17,949 nucleotides of DNA, taken from positions 1-17,949 of the forward strand of contig NW_027152066.1 of assembly GCF_004359215.1 (NCBI RefSeq). The letters are read 5' to 3'. Position 1 is the first letter of the stretch. Each line of letters begins with the position of its first letter. Below, piece after piece: positions 1 to 9,060 of this stretch. The position numbers were made by a program, and so were the translations under genes. The stretch comes from Bremia lactucae (lineage: Eukaryota > Oomycota > Peronosporomycetes > Peronosporales > Peronosporaceae). The notes under the pieces are model-generated. The model was not told the origin of the DNA, did no database searches, and saw only the letters and a program-made list of their open reading frames with translations.

Positions 1-832
1 TTCACAATAAAATATCATATAGATGACTGCAGACCCGGCTTCATGCATACATAAGTGCGCGAAAAATGTCTCGCATGTGCTAAAAAGAAGCAGACCAAGA
101 ATCGGCAGTCCAGCAAGGACACTGGGAACAGTTCACTAACTAGTATCATCGGAGGAGTCAACTTCTCCGACCTCAAGGGATTAATGACTCCTCGCGACAG
201 GCAAGGGAACAGGTACAGGGTAAATTTTGCTGACCATCGCACAAATTTTTGCTGGATTTCCATTTAGCCAAGACAAACGACGTTGCGGTACAAAAGTTAA
301 AGCATTTTATGGCCTTTTTGAGCGTCAACTTAAATTACCGAATACATATGCTGCGCACGGATGGAGGAGGCGAGTATCGCACGCTGGATTTGTCTTGTAA
401 CGAACTGGGATCGCACGTCAAGTGAGTGAGCCCCGCAACCAATCAAGCAACGGAAAGGCAAAAAGACTGCACCCCATCATTATGAATATGTGGCGGGGCA
501 TAATATTCTCACGCAGTCTCCCGTTGAGTTTTCTGGGGAGATGCGGCAGGGTACTCAGCGTACACACTAAATCCCAGCCCGAGCAAGACGAACGCTGGGC
601 AGCAATCCCTGATAGAAAATCTAAACCAGACTTACGTGATGAAGTCATTTTCGGCTCACACTACACGGTGCACCGGACCGAAGGCAACAAGTCCTTGGGC
701 GAGCGCAGAATTTCCGGTAGCATTATTGGCAAGAATGACGAGATTAAAGGCTATCGTGTCTACATCCCACTCTACAGTACTTTTAATTGTATAGGTAAAG
801 TTGCATCCCACGGGACGAAATTGTCGTGGTAA
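1..832 (+). pseudogene. copia integrase remnant (zinc-finger end and catalytic core)
   Basis: In an intact element this would insert the cDNA into the host genome. Frame 1 (55-267) starts with the CxxC of the HHCC zinc finger (CLAC), then the first core Asp in FSDLKG (169-171) and the stretch RDRQGNRYRVNFADHRTN. Frame 3 takes over at about 264 with AKTNDVAVQKLKHFMAF and the second Asp in LRTDGGGEY (360-362), ending at TGA 423-425. Frame 2 continues at 422 with VSEPRNQSSNGKAKRLH. Here the catalytic Glu of the family pattern NGKAER is Lys (AAA at 461-463). After that come DLRDEVIFGS, NKSLGERRISGSIIGK and KGYRVYIP, the usual C-terminal copia pattern. At least two frameshifts and the missing Glu make it non-functional. 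Confidence 0.82.
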
Positions 833-2200
833 CACAGCACGTGAGGAATGTTTTTGCGCTGTCTGAGGAGCAAAATATGCACAACAAGATTTTAAAGCTA
901 GTTTCCAGCAATCCTAAACACAAAGGCGCACGAATACGACCTGGACACGCGATCGTCATCGCACGAGGTCGGTGTTGAAGAAGGGTGCTAATTTGGATAA
1001 AAACAAAGACAGCAAAATATTCCAGATTAGTAACAGTGTAAACGGCGCTCGTGATCCAGACCCCAAAAACTACAGAGAGGCTATGCAAATTCAACTGCGA
1101 AACAAGTGGGAGGGGGCAATAATGCAAGAATTGCAGGCTCTCGAGGACAATGAAGTGTGGGTTGTTGCGGTACCACCCAAAAATAGTCACATCCTGCTTA
1201 CGAAGTGGGTCTTTATGACAAAAACGAATGCGGATGGGGCCATCGAGCGGTTCATGTCACGTTTGGTAGCTTGCGGAAATGAACAAATGTTGGGACTACG
1301 GGTTAACCTTTGCAGCCGTGATAGAGCTATCCCCATTTCTAGTGAGAATTTTTAGTAATATTTTTGTAAACATTAGTTTCACTTAAGAAGGTTAAAAACA
1401 TAAAGTAGCTTTAGATAATAGAGGAAATGAGCACAGTAAATATAATTTAGCTCTCGCTTCACGTTGGGGACGGGGTACCTACTGGAAATGGCGATATCCC
1501 CAACGCGTATGTTAAAGCCGAGAAGGAACACCACTTCGAAATTTATTTGACGATTCCTCAAGCAATGGAGATATCAGACAAGAAGCTTGCAAAGTTTTAA
1601 GTATGCTCGAAGGGCAAGCTGGCGCTTCAACTAAAAAAAACACTTTAAGGGCAAAAGCTGGCCGGACGGCTTTGAAGCGATTTACTACACGCGAAATTAG
1701 TTAACGCTGGATTTACTCGATGTTTGAGCAATATGTGTCTCTACTACAAGCACTGTAATACGGAAATAGTTATCGTGGGCGTTTACGTCGATCGTTTATT
1801 GGTGACCGCTTCAAAGAGTGAACTGGTTAATGATTTCTTTATTGCCATGGGTGTGCTTTATATTTAGAACCTTGGAGAGGTGAGAAACTTCTTGGGCATG
1901 CGTATGGTGCTTAATGATGGTACCTATGCTAGACCAGCAAGCCACTATCGAAAAAAATCTGAATCAGCATGGGCTTGTCAACGCGAACGGCGTACGTTTG
2001 GCCGTTTACGACGACAGCAACGCCACAATGAAAATCATGTATTCTTAAAGGCGCACCGAAGGGGAGAACGAGCCATCGATTTGCGACTTCAGTTGCTTGT
2101 GGGGAGTCTCATGTCGCTATCTCGTTGCACCCGACCCGATGTGAGCTTCGCTGTTAACAAGGCAACACGGCACACACATCAGCCCACTATCGGTAATTAA
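820..2200 (+). pseudogene. copia reverse transcriptase remnant
   Basis: This would copy element RNA into DNA. Between integrase and RT, at 823-899, a VVTQHVRNVFALSEEQN-like linker is readable. The RT begins with DPKNYREAM at about 1056 in frame 3 (972-1355), followed by KWEGAIMQELQALEDNEVW and the conserved LLTKWVFMTKTNADGAIERF and LVACGNEQ. It then shifts frame (YGLTFAAVIEL, about 1298). The middle, 1442-1740, is readable in pieces, for example NGDIPNAYVKAEKEHHFEIYL and later LLHAKLVNAGFTRCLSNMCLYYK. The catalytic YVDD box reads YVDR (1784-1795). It is followed by LGEVRNFLGMRMVLNDG (from 1869) and RCTRPDVSFAVNKATRH (about 2124). Many stops and frame changes mark it as dead. Confidence 0.82.
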
Positions 2201-2234
2201 AAACTAGCCAGCGATATCTGAAGACAACAGAGCA

Positions 2235-2738
2235 ACTCAAGTTAGAGATGAAGACCATAAAAAAGGAAACAAGATTACCATGGCGAGTTGGAGCGACTCC
2301 GACTGCGCCGTCAACAAAGCATACAGAAAGTCGATATCTGATGAAGTGATCACGCTTGACGGGCCAGCTATTCTGTGGATCTGCAAAAAGCAGACTGGAG
2401 TGTCGTTAACAACCATGGAGGGCGGATTAACGTTGGCCTCACATGTGGGGCGCGAGAATTTGGGTATCCGGGAGCTGCTGCAATAGATCGGGCAGTCGAT
2501 GTACGAGCCTATTGCCATGTTTATGGAGAATCGAGCGGCTATTCGACAGCTCGACGCCGAAGACAGCATGTCTAGTGCCAAAGATCTGGACATATGCGTT
2601 AAGTTCATCTGTGAATCAGCAAAACGAGGCATTGATAGATCGCAGTACATCAAGTCAAACCTCATGTTCGCTGACCTGCTGACCAAAACATTGCCCACTC
2701 CACGAATGCTGGATCGGAGAGAATTGTTTCAGCAGTAG
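2235..2738 (+). pseudogene. copia RNase H domain remnant
   Basis: RNase H removes the RNA strand during reverse transcription. Frame 3 from about 2262 reads ASWSDSDCAVNKAYRKSISD, which matches the family pattern W-[ST]-D-[AS]-D with the RKS motif. It continues with VSLTTMEGGLTLASH, where the family normally has a Glu-containing TMEAEF-like motif, so a key acidic residue appears lost. One TAG stop (2484-2486) interrupts an otherwise continuous frame to 2738. The tail has MFMENRAAIRQLDAEDSMSS (family D-N-x-A-A-I, here E-N), CVKFICESAKRGI and FADLLTKTLPTPRM, the normal copia C-terminus. This is the longest well-preserved stretch of the copia relic. Confidence 0.88.
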
Positions 2739-2780
2739 TAAGGTACGCGTCGGCAGAGAGCGCGGCGGGTGCAACGGCCG

Positions 2781-2788
2781 AGAAGGAG
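2781..2788 (+). other. candidate polypurine tract of the copia element
   Basis: Eight purines (agaaggag) lie 42 bases after the RNase H stop and directly before TGTTAATTG. This is the expected place of the plus-strand primer and the TG start of a 3' LTR. No second LTR copy is in the window, so the boundary cannot be confirmed. Confidence 0.45.
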
Positions 2789-2851
2789 TGTTAATTGCAC
2801 TGGTTTTTCATAGTGGTAATTTTGTCTGACCATCGCACGAAGGACGTTACT

Positions 2852-3304
2852 TGTAACGTAGTGAATTGTCCCATGAGATTAACACTTAAAGGTTGTTAAT
2901 TAATATATTACGCAAAAGGTAGAGAATATTGGAAGAATATTATTTTACATAGTAATATTCGGAGAACTTATCCATTGGTAGATATAGGCCATTATAAATA
3001 CTTTCTCCGCGGTCCAGTCAGCACAGTAGAGAAAAACAGATAAGACTTTATTACAGTTTTAGTTAGTATAATTACATAGAAACAGAAGAATTTATTGATA
3101 TTAAATACAGTTTACTTTTAACCCTCTTTGAAGCAAGTGCTTTTAGAGAGAGTCTTCCTCTGCACGTACTAGTGTTCGTGAAGTGACGTGTGGCCTAAAG
3201 AAGTGCAAAGTGAACTTGTAGTGAAGCAAAACAGGTCAGTAGTGCCCCGTTGAACCTGGTAGCACTTTGTAGTCCGTCCAAGGACCACAGTTCCATCATC
3301 TAAC
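2852..3304 (+). other. non-coding stretch: candidate LTR and leader upstream of the gypsy A gag
   Basis: I see no gene here. The sequence is AT-rich and lies between the copia end and the gypsy A gag. At 2843-2858 an inverted repeat ACGTTAC-TT-GTAACGT contains TGTAACG at 2852, resembling the TGTAACGGG that opens the candidate LTR at 10535. A TATA-like box is at 2993-3000. The stretch TTAAATACAGTTTACTTTTA at 3101-3120 loosely resembles 10857-10877. At 3257 the sequence TGGTAGCAC could be a primer binding site, since these begin with TGG. Each signal is weak; together they suggest the remains of a 5' LTR and leader. Confidence 0.4.
2993..3000 (+). promoter_or_regulatory. TATA-like box in the candidate LTR
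   Basis: TATAAATA stands about 310 bases before the gypsy A gag start, inside the presumed U3 part of the LTR. This is where an LTR promoter would be. No further promoter element could be recognised. Confidence 0.35.
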
Positions 3305-4551
3305 ATGGACATGTTAGATGATAATGAAAATACGCATCATGTTTCGCGTGAGAGCTACTCCTTTCTAAGTGACATAGAAAGGAGTGCGGTCGAACGAATG
3401 ATGTTATCTTGGTCATGCTGTCCAGATTGGACAGAGATGCCCTTTATTCAGCCATCGCCAAGTTCATACAACATGAGCTTGACGAGGCGAAGGAGAAAGT
3501 AGTCTTGCTTAATCAGCAAGGCTCTCAACAGGCAGAACTGTTGAGGTTGCAACAGGTACAGCCCCCTGTACCTAGGATGACGCTCACACGTCGTCCCGAA
3601 ACCTTAAAGATTCACACCTCTAAGTATAGGGGAGTCAAAGAAGACTCCCTCTTAAGATGCTTCGTTGAGTTGGAAGATGCCATAAAGGCTCGTCACATCG
3701 TCAACGAGCAAATGCAAGTCGCATTTGCTCAATAAAATATGGCATGTCGTGCCAAAACTAGGGCGCCAGGCCTCAAGTTGCGCGACCCATATGTATTTAG
3801 CTCGCTAGAGGCTTTTTAAGCCCGGCTCAAACAGACGTTTGAACCGCTTAGGACTGAGTTTAGAGCTCGATCAGAGCTTCTGAAACTCAAGCAAGGCAAG
3901 CGTGATGTTCACGCATGCGCCCAGCACATACGACTCTTAGCGAGTTGTATAACAAATAACCCAGTCCATGAACACACGTTGATTACGGTGTGCAAGCAAG
4001 GTCTTACGGATGGTCCCGTGAAGACCCACATGTTCCGCTTAAAACTTGATACGCTTGAAGAAGCATTATCCGTTGCGGAAGAGAAGGAGTTTAGCTTGAG
4101 AAAGGCTGAAGCTAGTTCGTCATCGTATCGTCCTCCAAGACGACACAAGCTTGGAGGTCCAGAACCTTTGGATCTCTTTTACGTTGAAAGCGAGAGACCT
4201 CGCTTTTCGAGCAATAAGCGATTGCAGAGATGCAATCGCTGTCAAAAGTTAGCTCACTACGCTCATGAGTGTAGTGCCCCACGCCCAGTACCGAGAGGCA
4301 CTGAACGTACATATGGACCGAATGCCAAAAAGGACAGCGGTCGCCGGTCCGACATTGTTGCGAAATCGCAACAGCGAGGCGGACCGCCAAAAAAACGGTT
4401 GGGGTCAGAAGGGGCGCAACGCCCTACTGATCCAGCAACCTCAATAGAATTTGCAAATCTTTTGACAAAAGTTGCTCCAGACACACATAAATTGTGTGAA
4501 ACTGCCACACGGGATGAGGTTAACCTCATCACCCTGAAAATAAAAATGTAA
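3305..4551 (+). pseudogene. gypsy A gag (capsid and zinc-knuckle nucleocapsid)
   Basis: Gag packages the element RNA into particles. The start ATG at 3305 opens MDMLDDNENTHHVSRE in frame 2. After about 100 bases the frame changes (near 3405) to frame 1, which then runs to 4551 with only two stops (TAA 3733-3735 and TAA 3817-3819). Visible parts in order: a helical N-terminal region (LVMLSRLDRDALYSAIAKF), the retrotransposon gag core (LKLRDPYVFSSLEAF, RARSELLKLKQGKRDVHACA, HEHTLITVCKQGLTDGPVKT, LDTLEEALSVAEEKEFSLRK), and a CX2CX4HX4C zinc knuckle at 4231-4272 (CNRCQKLAHYAHEC). A basic tail follows. The knuckle is intact. This gag differs from the gags of elements B and D, which carry a longer acidic N-terminus. 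Confidence 0.87.
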
Positions 4552-4556
4552 AATAA

Positions 4557-5144
4557 ATGCCACTTAAGTCCCTAGCCGATTGTGGGTCGTCGAATAATTT
4601 TATTAGACGCCAATCGCGAGAAGATCGTAGACTCAAACTTATTGAGCGCAATACCCCTTTAACGAGGATGACAGTGCGCCTAGCAACAGGCGTATCTGTA
4701 ACGGTAAAGAAACGTGTGGTTGGTATACAAAACACATGAAGGGCTAAACAGTACGATGATGATTATATCGTACCAGATTTGGATGACAAATTTGATGTCA
4801 TCCTTAAATTACCATGGCTCAGAAAGTACAGGCCATGTTTAAATTGGCAGCATCAAGCCGTGACGATGCCTGTCTCTTGTTCCTGAGATGGCCAAATGAT
4901 GAACATCTTGGAGCGTCCACAAGCTTGTGAATGTCCTACGAGTGAGTGCGGTGGCCTCACCTGTGGTTCAGGCGTTTACCTGACTCCACACGACCTCAGT
5001 GTAAATACCCAACTCACTGTGGAGTTAGATCCTGACGGATGTGCACAAGCACATGCAGCGTTGAAGGTCCTCCATTGTGATGTGGTCATAGTTACCGACG
5101 GCTACAGGCGGCGTCGAAGGTCCACAATTGTGACGCGGATATAG
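4557..5144 (+). pseudogene. gypsy A retropepsin-like aspartic protease
   Basis: This cuts the polyprotein. The active-site motif is DCGSSNNF with Asp at 4578-4580; a Cys in place of the usual Thr or Ser is, as I recall, normal in oomycete gypsy elements. It is followed by TRMTVRLATGVSVTVKKRVV, then QYDDDYIVPDLDDKFDVIL and LPWLRKYRPCLNWQHQAV, which corresponds to the flap and the hydrophobic ILG-like end of retropepsins. The whole stretch stays in frame 3 with two stops (TGA 4737-4739 and TGA near 4887). After 4896 the frame continues through LERPQACECPTSECGGLTCG, a Cys-rich linker, and ends in a tandem repeat. No large deletions are seen. Confidence 0.83.
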
Positions 5145-5190
5145 TTACCGACGGCTGTGCACAGCACAGGCAGCGTCAAAGTTCGATCAC
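5041..5190 (+). repeat. imperfect 53-bp tandem repeat in the protease-RT linker
   Basis: Unit 1 (5051-5103) and unit 2 (5104-5156) both run from ACAxGCxGCG to ATAGTTACCGACGGCT with about ten mismatches. A third partial unit starts at 5166 (ACAGGCAGCGTCAAAG). GTGCACA-AGC or GTGCACAGC precedes units 1 and 3. Since 53 is not a multiple of three, the duplication shifts the reading frame, which fits a change after the element had lost function. Confidence 0.8.
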
Positions 5191-5800
5191 TCAAATAAGT
5201 TGAGTTGTACAAAACAAGGATATTTGCTTGAAAAGCAACATCCAAGAAAGTTTAAAACGCCTTCCTATAAGAGGCAGTGCAAAAGTCCTAGGTCGACTGG
5301 GGAGTCGATCGTTGAGGATCTCGCTGTGGTAACCAACCACAGCTAGAGGCAGTTGAGGAGGATACTCCCCAAATAAATTCTTGTCCCCGAAACCTGTGGT
5401 CAAAGGTTCACAGGTACCTTTGGAAATAAATTCCAGAGAGGAAACTGAGACAATAAGTGTCTTAATAAACAATGATTCAAGTGTAGACGCTTAAACACTT
5501 GATCTAATAGCAGTTCTAAAGTCAATTTCGGAGATAACTCAGTTGTCAACGAAAAAATTGAAACGGTTCTTGCGTAATCTGCGTAGTGAAAAAGTCAAGC
5601 AGATCTGCGTACTTGTCACAGTTGATAACTACGTGGCCGACATTCGGTCGGCGATAGTATTTACTGAGAACGAACTGTTTCTTAGCAGCTCATCGATGGA
5701 CGAAAGTAACCTCGATGAGAAGACTCGGAGGAACGTTTATCTACCAATCTTATGAGTATTTGAAGACAAAATCCGTTGTATAAGGGTCTGATCGAATTAA
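5145..5800 (+). pseudogene. gypsy A linker between protease and reverse transcriptase
   Basis: Gypsy elements of this group carry a variable linker before RT. From 5145 to about 5540 the frames are badly broken (SKFDHSNK, then pieces only). At 5543-5755 frame 2 is open and reads KKLKRFLRNLRSEKVKQICV, then SSSSMDESNLDEKTRRN. The same pattern, FLRDL followed by SSS-T-M-DES-LDEKT, recurs in the linker of gypsy C (17420-17728). This is collinear with the family, so the piece belongs to the same polyprotein and is not a separate gene. Its biochemical role is unknown to me. Confidence 0.7.
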
Positions 5801-6660
5801 AGGAGTGCGAGTTATGTGTGTTGCATAAGGATAAGGGTACTCGACACGAATTCGACCTTATTTTGAGTTCGAAATCCTGTGTCATGAAGCAGTGATCATT
5901 GCCTCGTGAACAAAAATTAGCAATCGACAATGTTCTTGCCGACCGCATAGCAGCGGCTCATCCGAGGGAGTCAACCTGCCCACAATAGCTCTACGACCTT
6001 ATGTGTACGTAATGTAACAGGAGGATGACGGATTGTGAATGCATTTAATAAATTGAACGCTGCAACGGTACCGGCTCAAACGCCGATACCACGAAAAGAC
6101 GTAATCATTGATGGTATGTCGAAGAGTACTATCGTTTCGCCAATGGATCTGATGGATGGATTCTATCCGATCCTTATGCGTGAACAATATATCCCGTTCA
6201 TAGCAGTAAGCACCCCAAGCGGAATGGCTACTTATGCCACAGGGGCTTTGTAATTCCCCTGCGACATTGAACAGATGTGTAACCGATCTGTTGAGATCGG
6301 TGCGGGATTTCGCAAAAAGTTATTTGTACGATGCATTCGTCCATAGCCGGGCCATGGACGGATAGACGGACGTGCAAGCTCATAAAACTCACGTTCGTCA
6401 GGTTCTTACATTTATGCGCACGCACGAGTTGTATGCAAATCTCAAGAAGTGAATATTCGCTGCAAGCGAAATACCACTTCTTGGGTGCAATGTGGAAAAA
6501 CATGGTACACGCCCGGATCCGGAAAAGATTAAGGCGATCACCGATTGGCCTGAGCCAGTCGATGAAAAGGGACTTCAAAAGTTCCTCGGCTTAGCGTTGT
6601 ACCTGCACAAGTACTCAAGCAATTACGCCGAAACGACAGTACATCTTTCTTGAAGGAAAA
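5800..6660 (+). pseudogene. gypsy A reverse transcriptase
   Basis: The RT fingers and palm can be followed across frames. GTRHEFDLILSSKSCVMKQ leads to TGA at 5893-5895 (family Trp), then SLPREQKLAIDNVLADRIAA. Frame 2 from about 5982 gives TTLCVRNVTGG, TGA at 6026-6028 (again a family Trp), RIVNAFNKLNAATVPAQTPI, PRKD and MDLMDGFYPILMRE. A deletion near 6220 removes the family LWEWLV. Frame 3 then runs from 6234 (MPQGLCNSPATLNR) to 6653 with one stop (TGA 6450-6452, family Cys). The catalytic YFDD is degraded to YLYD (6321-6332), followed by AFVHSRAMDGRTD, IKAITDWPEPVDEKGLQKFL and ALYLHKYSSNYAE. This RT cannot be active. Confidence 0.87.
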
Positions 6661-6689
6661 AATAGTGGTCACGGAACGTTGATCGCCAG

Positions 6690-7300
6690 ACTTCCTTTAA
6701 GGGTATTAAGCAAAGAGTGATGCAATTGCCAATCCTGGCGATTGCGGACCAAGACCGACCATTTCATGTGGTCTGTGACGCCAGTGATTTTGCAATCGGC
6801 TGTGTGTTAATGCAATATGACACAGACGGCGCAGAGCGCGTCGTTCGCGTCAGCTTCAACCAGCTGAACGCAACTAACCAGTGCATGACAAAGAATTCCT
6901 TGCCATGTTATACGCACTAGCTAGGTTTAGGGTCTATCGCTTGGGAGGTAGACCGCTCATTGCGTATACGGACCATGCGTCTTTACGCTCGGCCGTAAAC
7001 GGTCCAAACCGCTCTCAAAGAATGGCGAGAGGGTTGTCTTTCTTCACGGACTATAACTTCCCCGTGAAAATAAACAGGATGACTTAACGTCGTCGCTGAT
7101 GCTCTTTCGCGCCAACCCGACTTTGAGCCGGGGTGCGCAAGCGGACAGTGAGCATACGGCCACTGTTGCAACAATAAGTGTTTCGTCGTCAACATTATTT
7201 TCCGACATTAGAAAAGCTTTTCAAGAAGATAAGGCTCTTAAAGGGTTGATGGATTGCCTTAGAAATCCATCCCAACAATCCTTAAAAGGATTTTAAATAG
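6690..7300 (+). pseudogene. gypsy A RNase H and its C-terminal tether
   Basis: The frame from about 6717 reads LPILAIADQDRPFHVVCDAS and DFAIGCVLMQYDTDGAERVV. The first acidic residue of RNase H is in VVCDAS. The frame then shifts between about 6845 and 6885; the second frame (6881-7087) carries the Glu in HDKEFLAMLYALARFRVY and the next Asp in YTDHASLR. RMARGLSFFTDYNF follows; the family has ARWLSFF, so the tryptophan is lost. DALSRQPDFEP can be read near 7095-7130, with shifts. The last part (7141-7296) is SEHTATVATISVSSSTLFSD and a helical KAFQEDKALKGLMDCL segment ending in TAA. The D-E-D residues are all present, but in two frames. Confidence 0.83.
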
Positions 7301-7310
7301 TTTCTCAACA

Positions 7311-8120
7311 GATCAAAAGACAACTCGCAATGGGTTACTGTATTACACAGCCATTACTGGCGACACACCTCGTGTCGTCATCCCAACCCGTAATGATTTG
7401 CGTTTACGCATCATGTATGAGTGTCACGATACACCAATTAGTGGTCATCGTGGACATGAGAAGACCTATCTCACGATAAGTTGCGAGTATTACAAGCCGC
7501 GCCAGTATGATTTCATCCGCAAGTAGATGCGGAGTTTATTTACCAATGAAGCCCAGTGCTTCATCCCGTGATCCATTACAACTTCTGCCTGTTCCCGCAG
7601 TGTTGCAGTCTTAATCCATGGACCTCGTCTTCGGATTTCCTGACGACGAACATAAGAACAATGGTGTTCTTGCTTTTGTTGATCGTTTTAGCAAAATGGT
7701 ACATCTTGCTGAAGTACCGGAGTCGATCACAGCCAAAGGCTGTGCACGTGTCTTTGTTGACACGATATTTTGACTCTATGGGTGACCCCGCGAACTGGTC
7801 TCAGATCGAGAGCCTAGAACCACGGCGGAATTGGCAAACTGTGTTTAAATCAATTGGAACACTGTTGAAATGTTAACTTTTGATCATCCTTAAGAAGATG
7901 GTCAGACGGAGTGGGCAAACCGTATTCTCGAAGAGATTTCTCGCGGATACGTCTATTCTTTTAAGAGTTGGAACGAGCTCTTGCCGATAATAGAATTTAC
8001 CATCAACGATTCAGTGCATGCTTCTTCAAGCATACCCCATTTTTGGTAAATGTCTTACGCCACCCACCTTGTTTGGAGGGAATTCTATTTACGTGGGAAA
8101 GAACTCACTCGAGTAAGGAC
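7311..8120 (+). pseudogene. gypsy A integrase (zinc finger half lost, DDE core)
   Basis: At 7350-7526 one frame reads YTAITGDTPRVVIPTRNDLR, IMYECHDTPISGHRGHEKTY and YYKPRQYDFIRK, the HH half of the HHCC zinc finger. After a TAG the two Cys of the family (CExCQ) are gone. The core is in frame 1: first Asp in SMDLVFGFPDD (7621-7623), FVDRFSKMVHLAEVPESITA, second Asp in VSDRE (7804-7806), Glu in EDGQTEWANRIL (7909-7911). The first two acidic residues are 61 codons apart, as in gypsy C. The second and third are 35 apart, one codon shorter than in gypsy C. Stops occur at about 7771 (TGA) and 7891 (TAA). The end reads SWNELLPIIEFTINDSVHAS. Confidence 0.85.
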
Positions 8121-8735
8121 ATTTTAGCTCTTGCCGTCACGCATTAGCGGTAAGGTCAATGCGAGGATACGAATGTTGATTTAATCAACATTGAAGTTGA
8201 CAAACTCAGTAATACAATAATGATATTACAGACTTTGACAACGATGCTAAAAGACTCAGCACCGAAAACAATAATATTAATGAGAACGATAATACCCTCA
8301 ATAATGAGGAGATTAATATCTCCGCAGTGCGAGCCGGTCGCACTGAAACAGAAATAAAACCCAGTCAGCAGGTGATTTCCTGTTGGATAGAAAAGCAGTG
8401 GCCCGTTTTGTACAGGATTCCATTGCTGATGCGGTAGACCGATAGAAATAGAACTCTCACAAAAATGGAAGAGCAAAAATACTTTCATTTAATGTTAATG
8501 ACCTAGTGGTACTGTCTACTGTAAACCTAAAAAACATGTAGTGACGAATGTAGGCAGTAATAAATTACTACCCAGGTCTATCGGCCCGTTTCGTGTACTA
8601 CATCGCCAAGGCAATGTGTACACGATCGAGCTGCCTCTTAGTATGCGTACGCATCCTACGTCTTATGTTCAGCGTCTCCGCCGTACCATCAGTACGAGAC
8701 TTCTTCCGGTTCCGGATTTCACCGGAACAGTCTAG
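8120..8735 (+). pseudogene. gypsy A integrase C-terminal domain with an Asn-rich linker
   Basis: After the core the sequence crosses an Asn/Asp-rich stretch (8219-8323; pieces such as FDNDAKRLSTENNNINENDN). It then reaches FLLDRKAVARFVQDSIADAV (8369-8430, read through a frame change), the helical segment before the DNA-binding domain. From about 8487 the SH3-like C-terminal domain is readable: LSFNVNDLVVLSTVNL, then in frame 3 VTNVGSNKLLPRSIGPFRVL, HRQGNVYTIELPLSMRTHPT and SYVQRLR. The GPFRVL and YTIELP blocks are typical of gypsy integrase C-termini. TAG at 8733-8735 ends the frame. Two stops are near 8431-8439 (family sequence DRQK). Confidence 0.8.
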
Positions 8736-9060
8736 GGCATTCACCAAAGCTTCATGGTTCCGAGCCAAAGCCGTATCTTCTCGGTACCGACTCTGATTGT
8801 CTTGAATCAGACGATCCACTCATTTTTTCTCCAAGGGAATGATCTTCTGACGAGCTGTCACCATCTCGTTTTGAAGGAACTGATGTGTCCTCTCGTTCGC
8901 CAGTTGATCCGTCGCAACCTGCACACAATTTTAATCTACCAACTGGTCACGAGAAACATTATTAGCCATCACCGCTAACTCGCGGCGACGGGATCGCTCG
9001 TGATCAGAATCCTTTCTCAAAAAATAAAGGGCGTGATCCGAATCATGATGTTGATTCGGG
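8736..9060 (+). pseudogene. gypsy A variable linker between integrase and chromodomain
   Basis: No conserved domain is visible. The position corresponds to the low-complexity, Ser/Asp/Pro-rich linker of this element group, which varies greatly. Near 8987-9080 frame 2 reads DGIARDQNPFSKNKGRDPNH and then DVDSGSSNEANP before a run of Pro codons. It is collinear with the neighbours, so I count it as part of the same dead polyprotein. Confidence 0.6.

Larger units (their letters stand above)
1..2851 (+). mobile_element. Ty1/copia retrotransposon relic, 5' truncated by the window edge
   Basis: The order integrase, reverse transcriptase, RNase H (seen in that order from 1 to 2738) defines the copia superfamily, as opposed to gypsy where integrase comes last. 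The gag and protease part lies before the window. The frame changes repeatedly and there are many stops, so this is a dead copy. A purine tract at 2781-2788 followed by TG at 2789 looks like the start of the 3' LTR. The right end is uncertain: a gypsy LTR may begin at 2852. The residue pattern resembles copia elements I know from oomycetes; that assignment is from memory. Confidence 0.85.

Noticed and set aside
783..1190. A 135-codon minus-strand frame with hydrophobic segments
   Set aside because: It is antisense to copia integrase/RT sequence that is recognisable by motif. No start context or family match.
221..2842. Shared sequence CTGACCATCGCAC at about 230 and 2826, with similar flanks
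   Set aside because: A 13-base exact match is expected by chance a few times in 18 kb. The first lies in integrase coding sequence (ADHR), the second in non-coding DNA.
4240..4560. Programmed frameshifting between gag and protease in gypsy A
   Set aside because: The element has many random frame changes and stops, so a frame change here cannot be taken as functional. No slippery site with a clear structure was seen.
5041..5190. CRISPR-like repeat array
   Set aside because: There are only two and a half directly adjoining, diverged units with no spacers, inside eukaryotic retroelement sequence.
8156..8488. A 110-codon minus-strand frame with hydrophobic stretches, possible membrane protein
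   Set aside because: It is the complement of the Asn-rich linker (AAT codons read as hydrophobic ATT). The plus strand has collinear integrase motifs on both sides.
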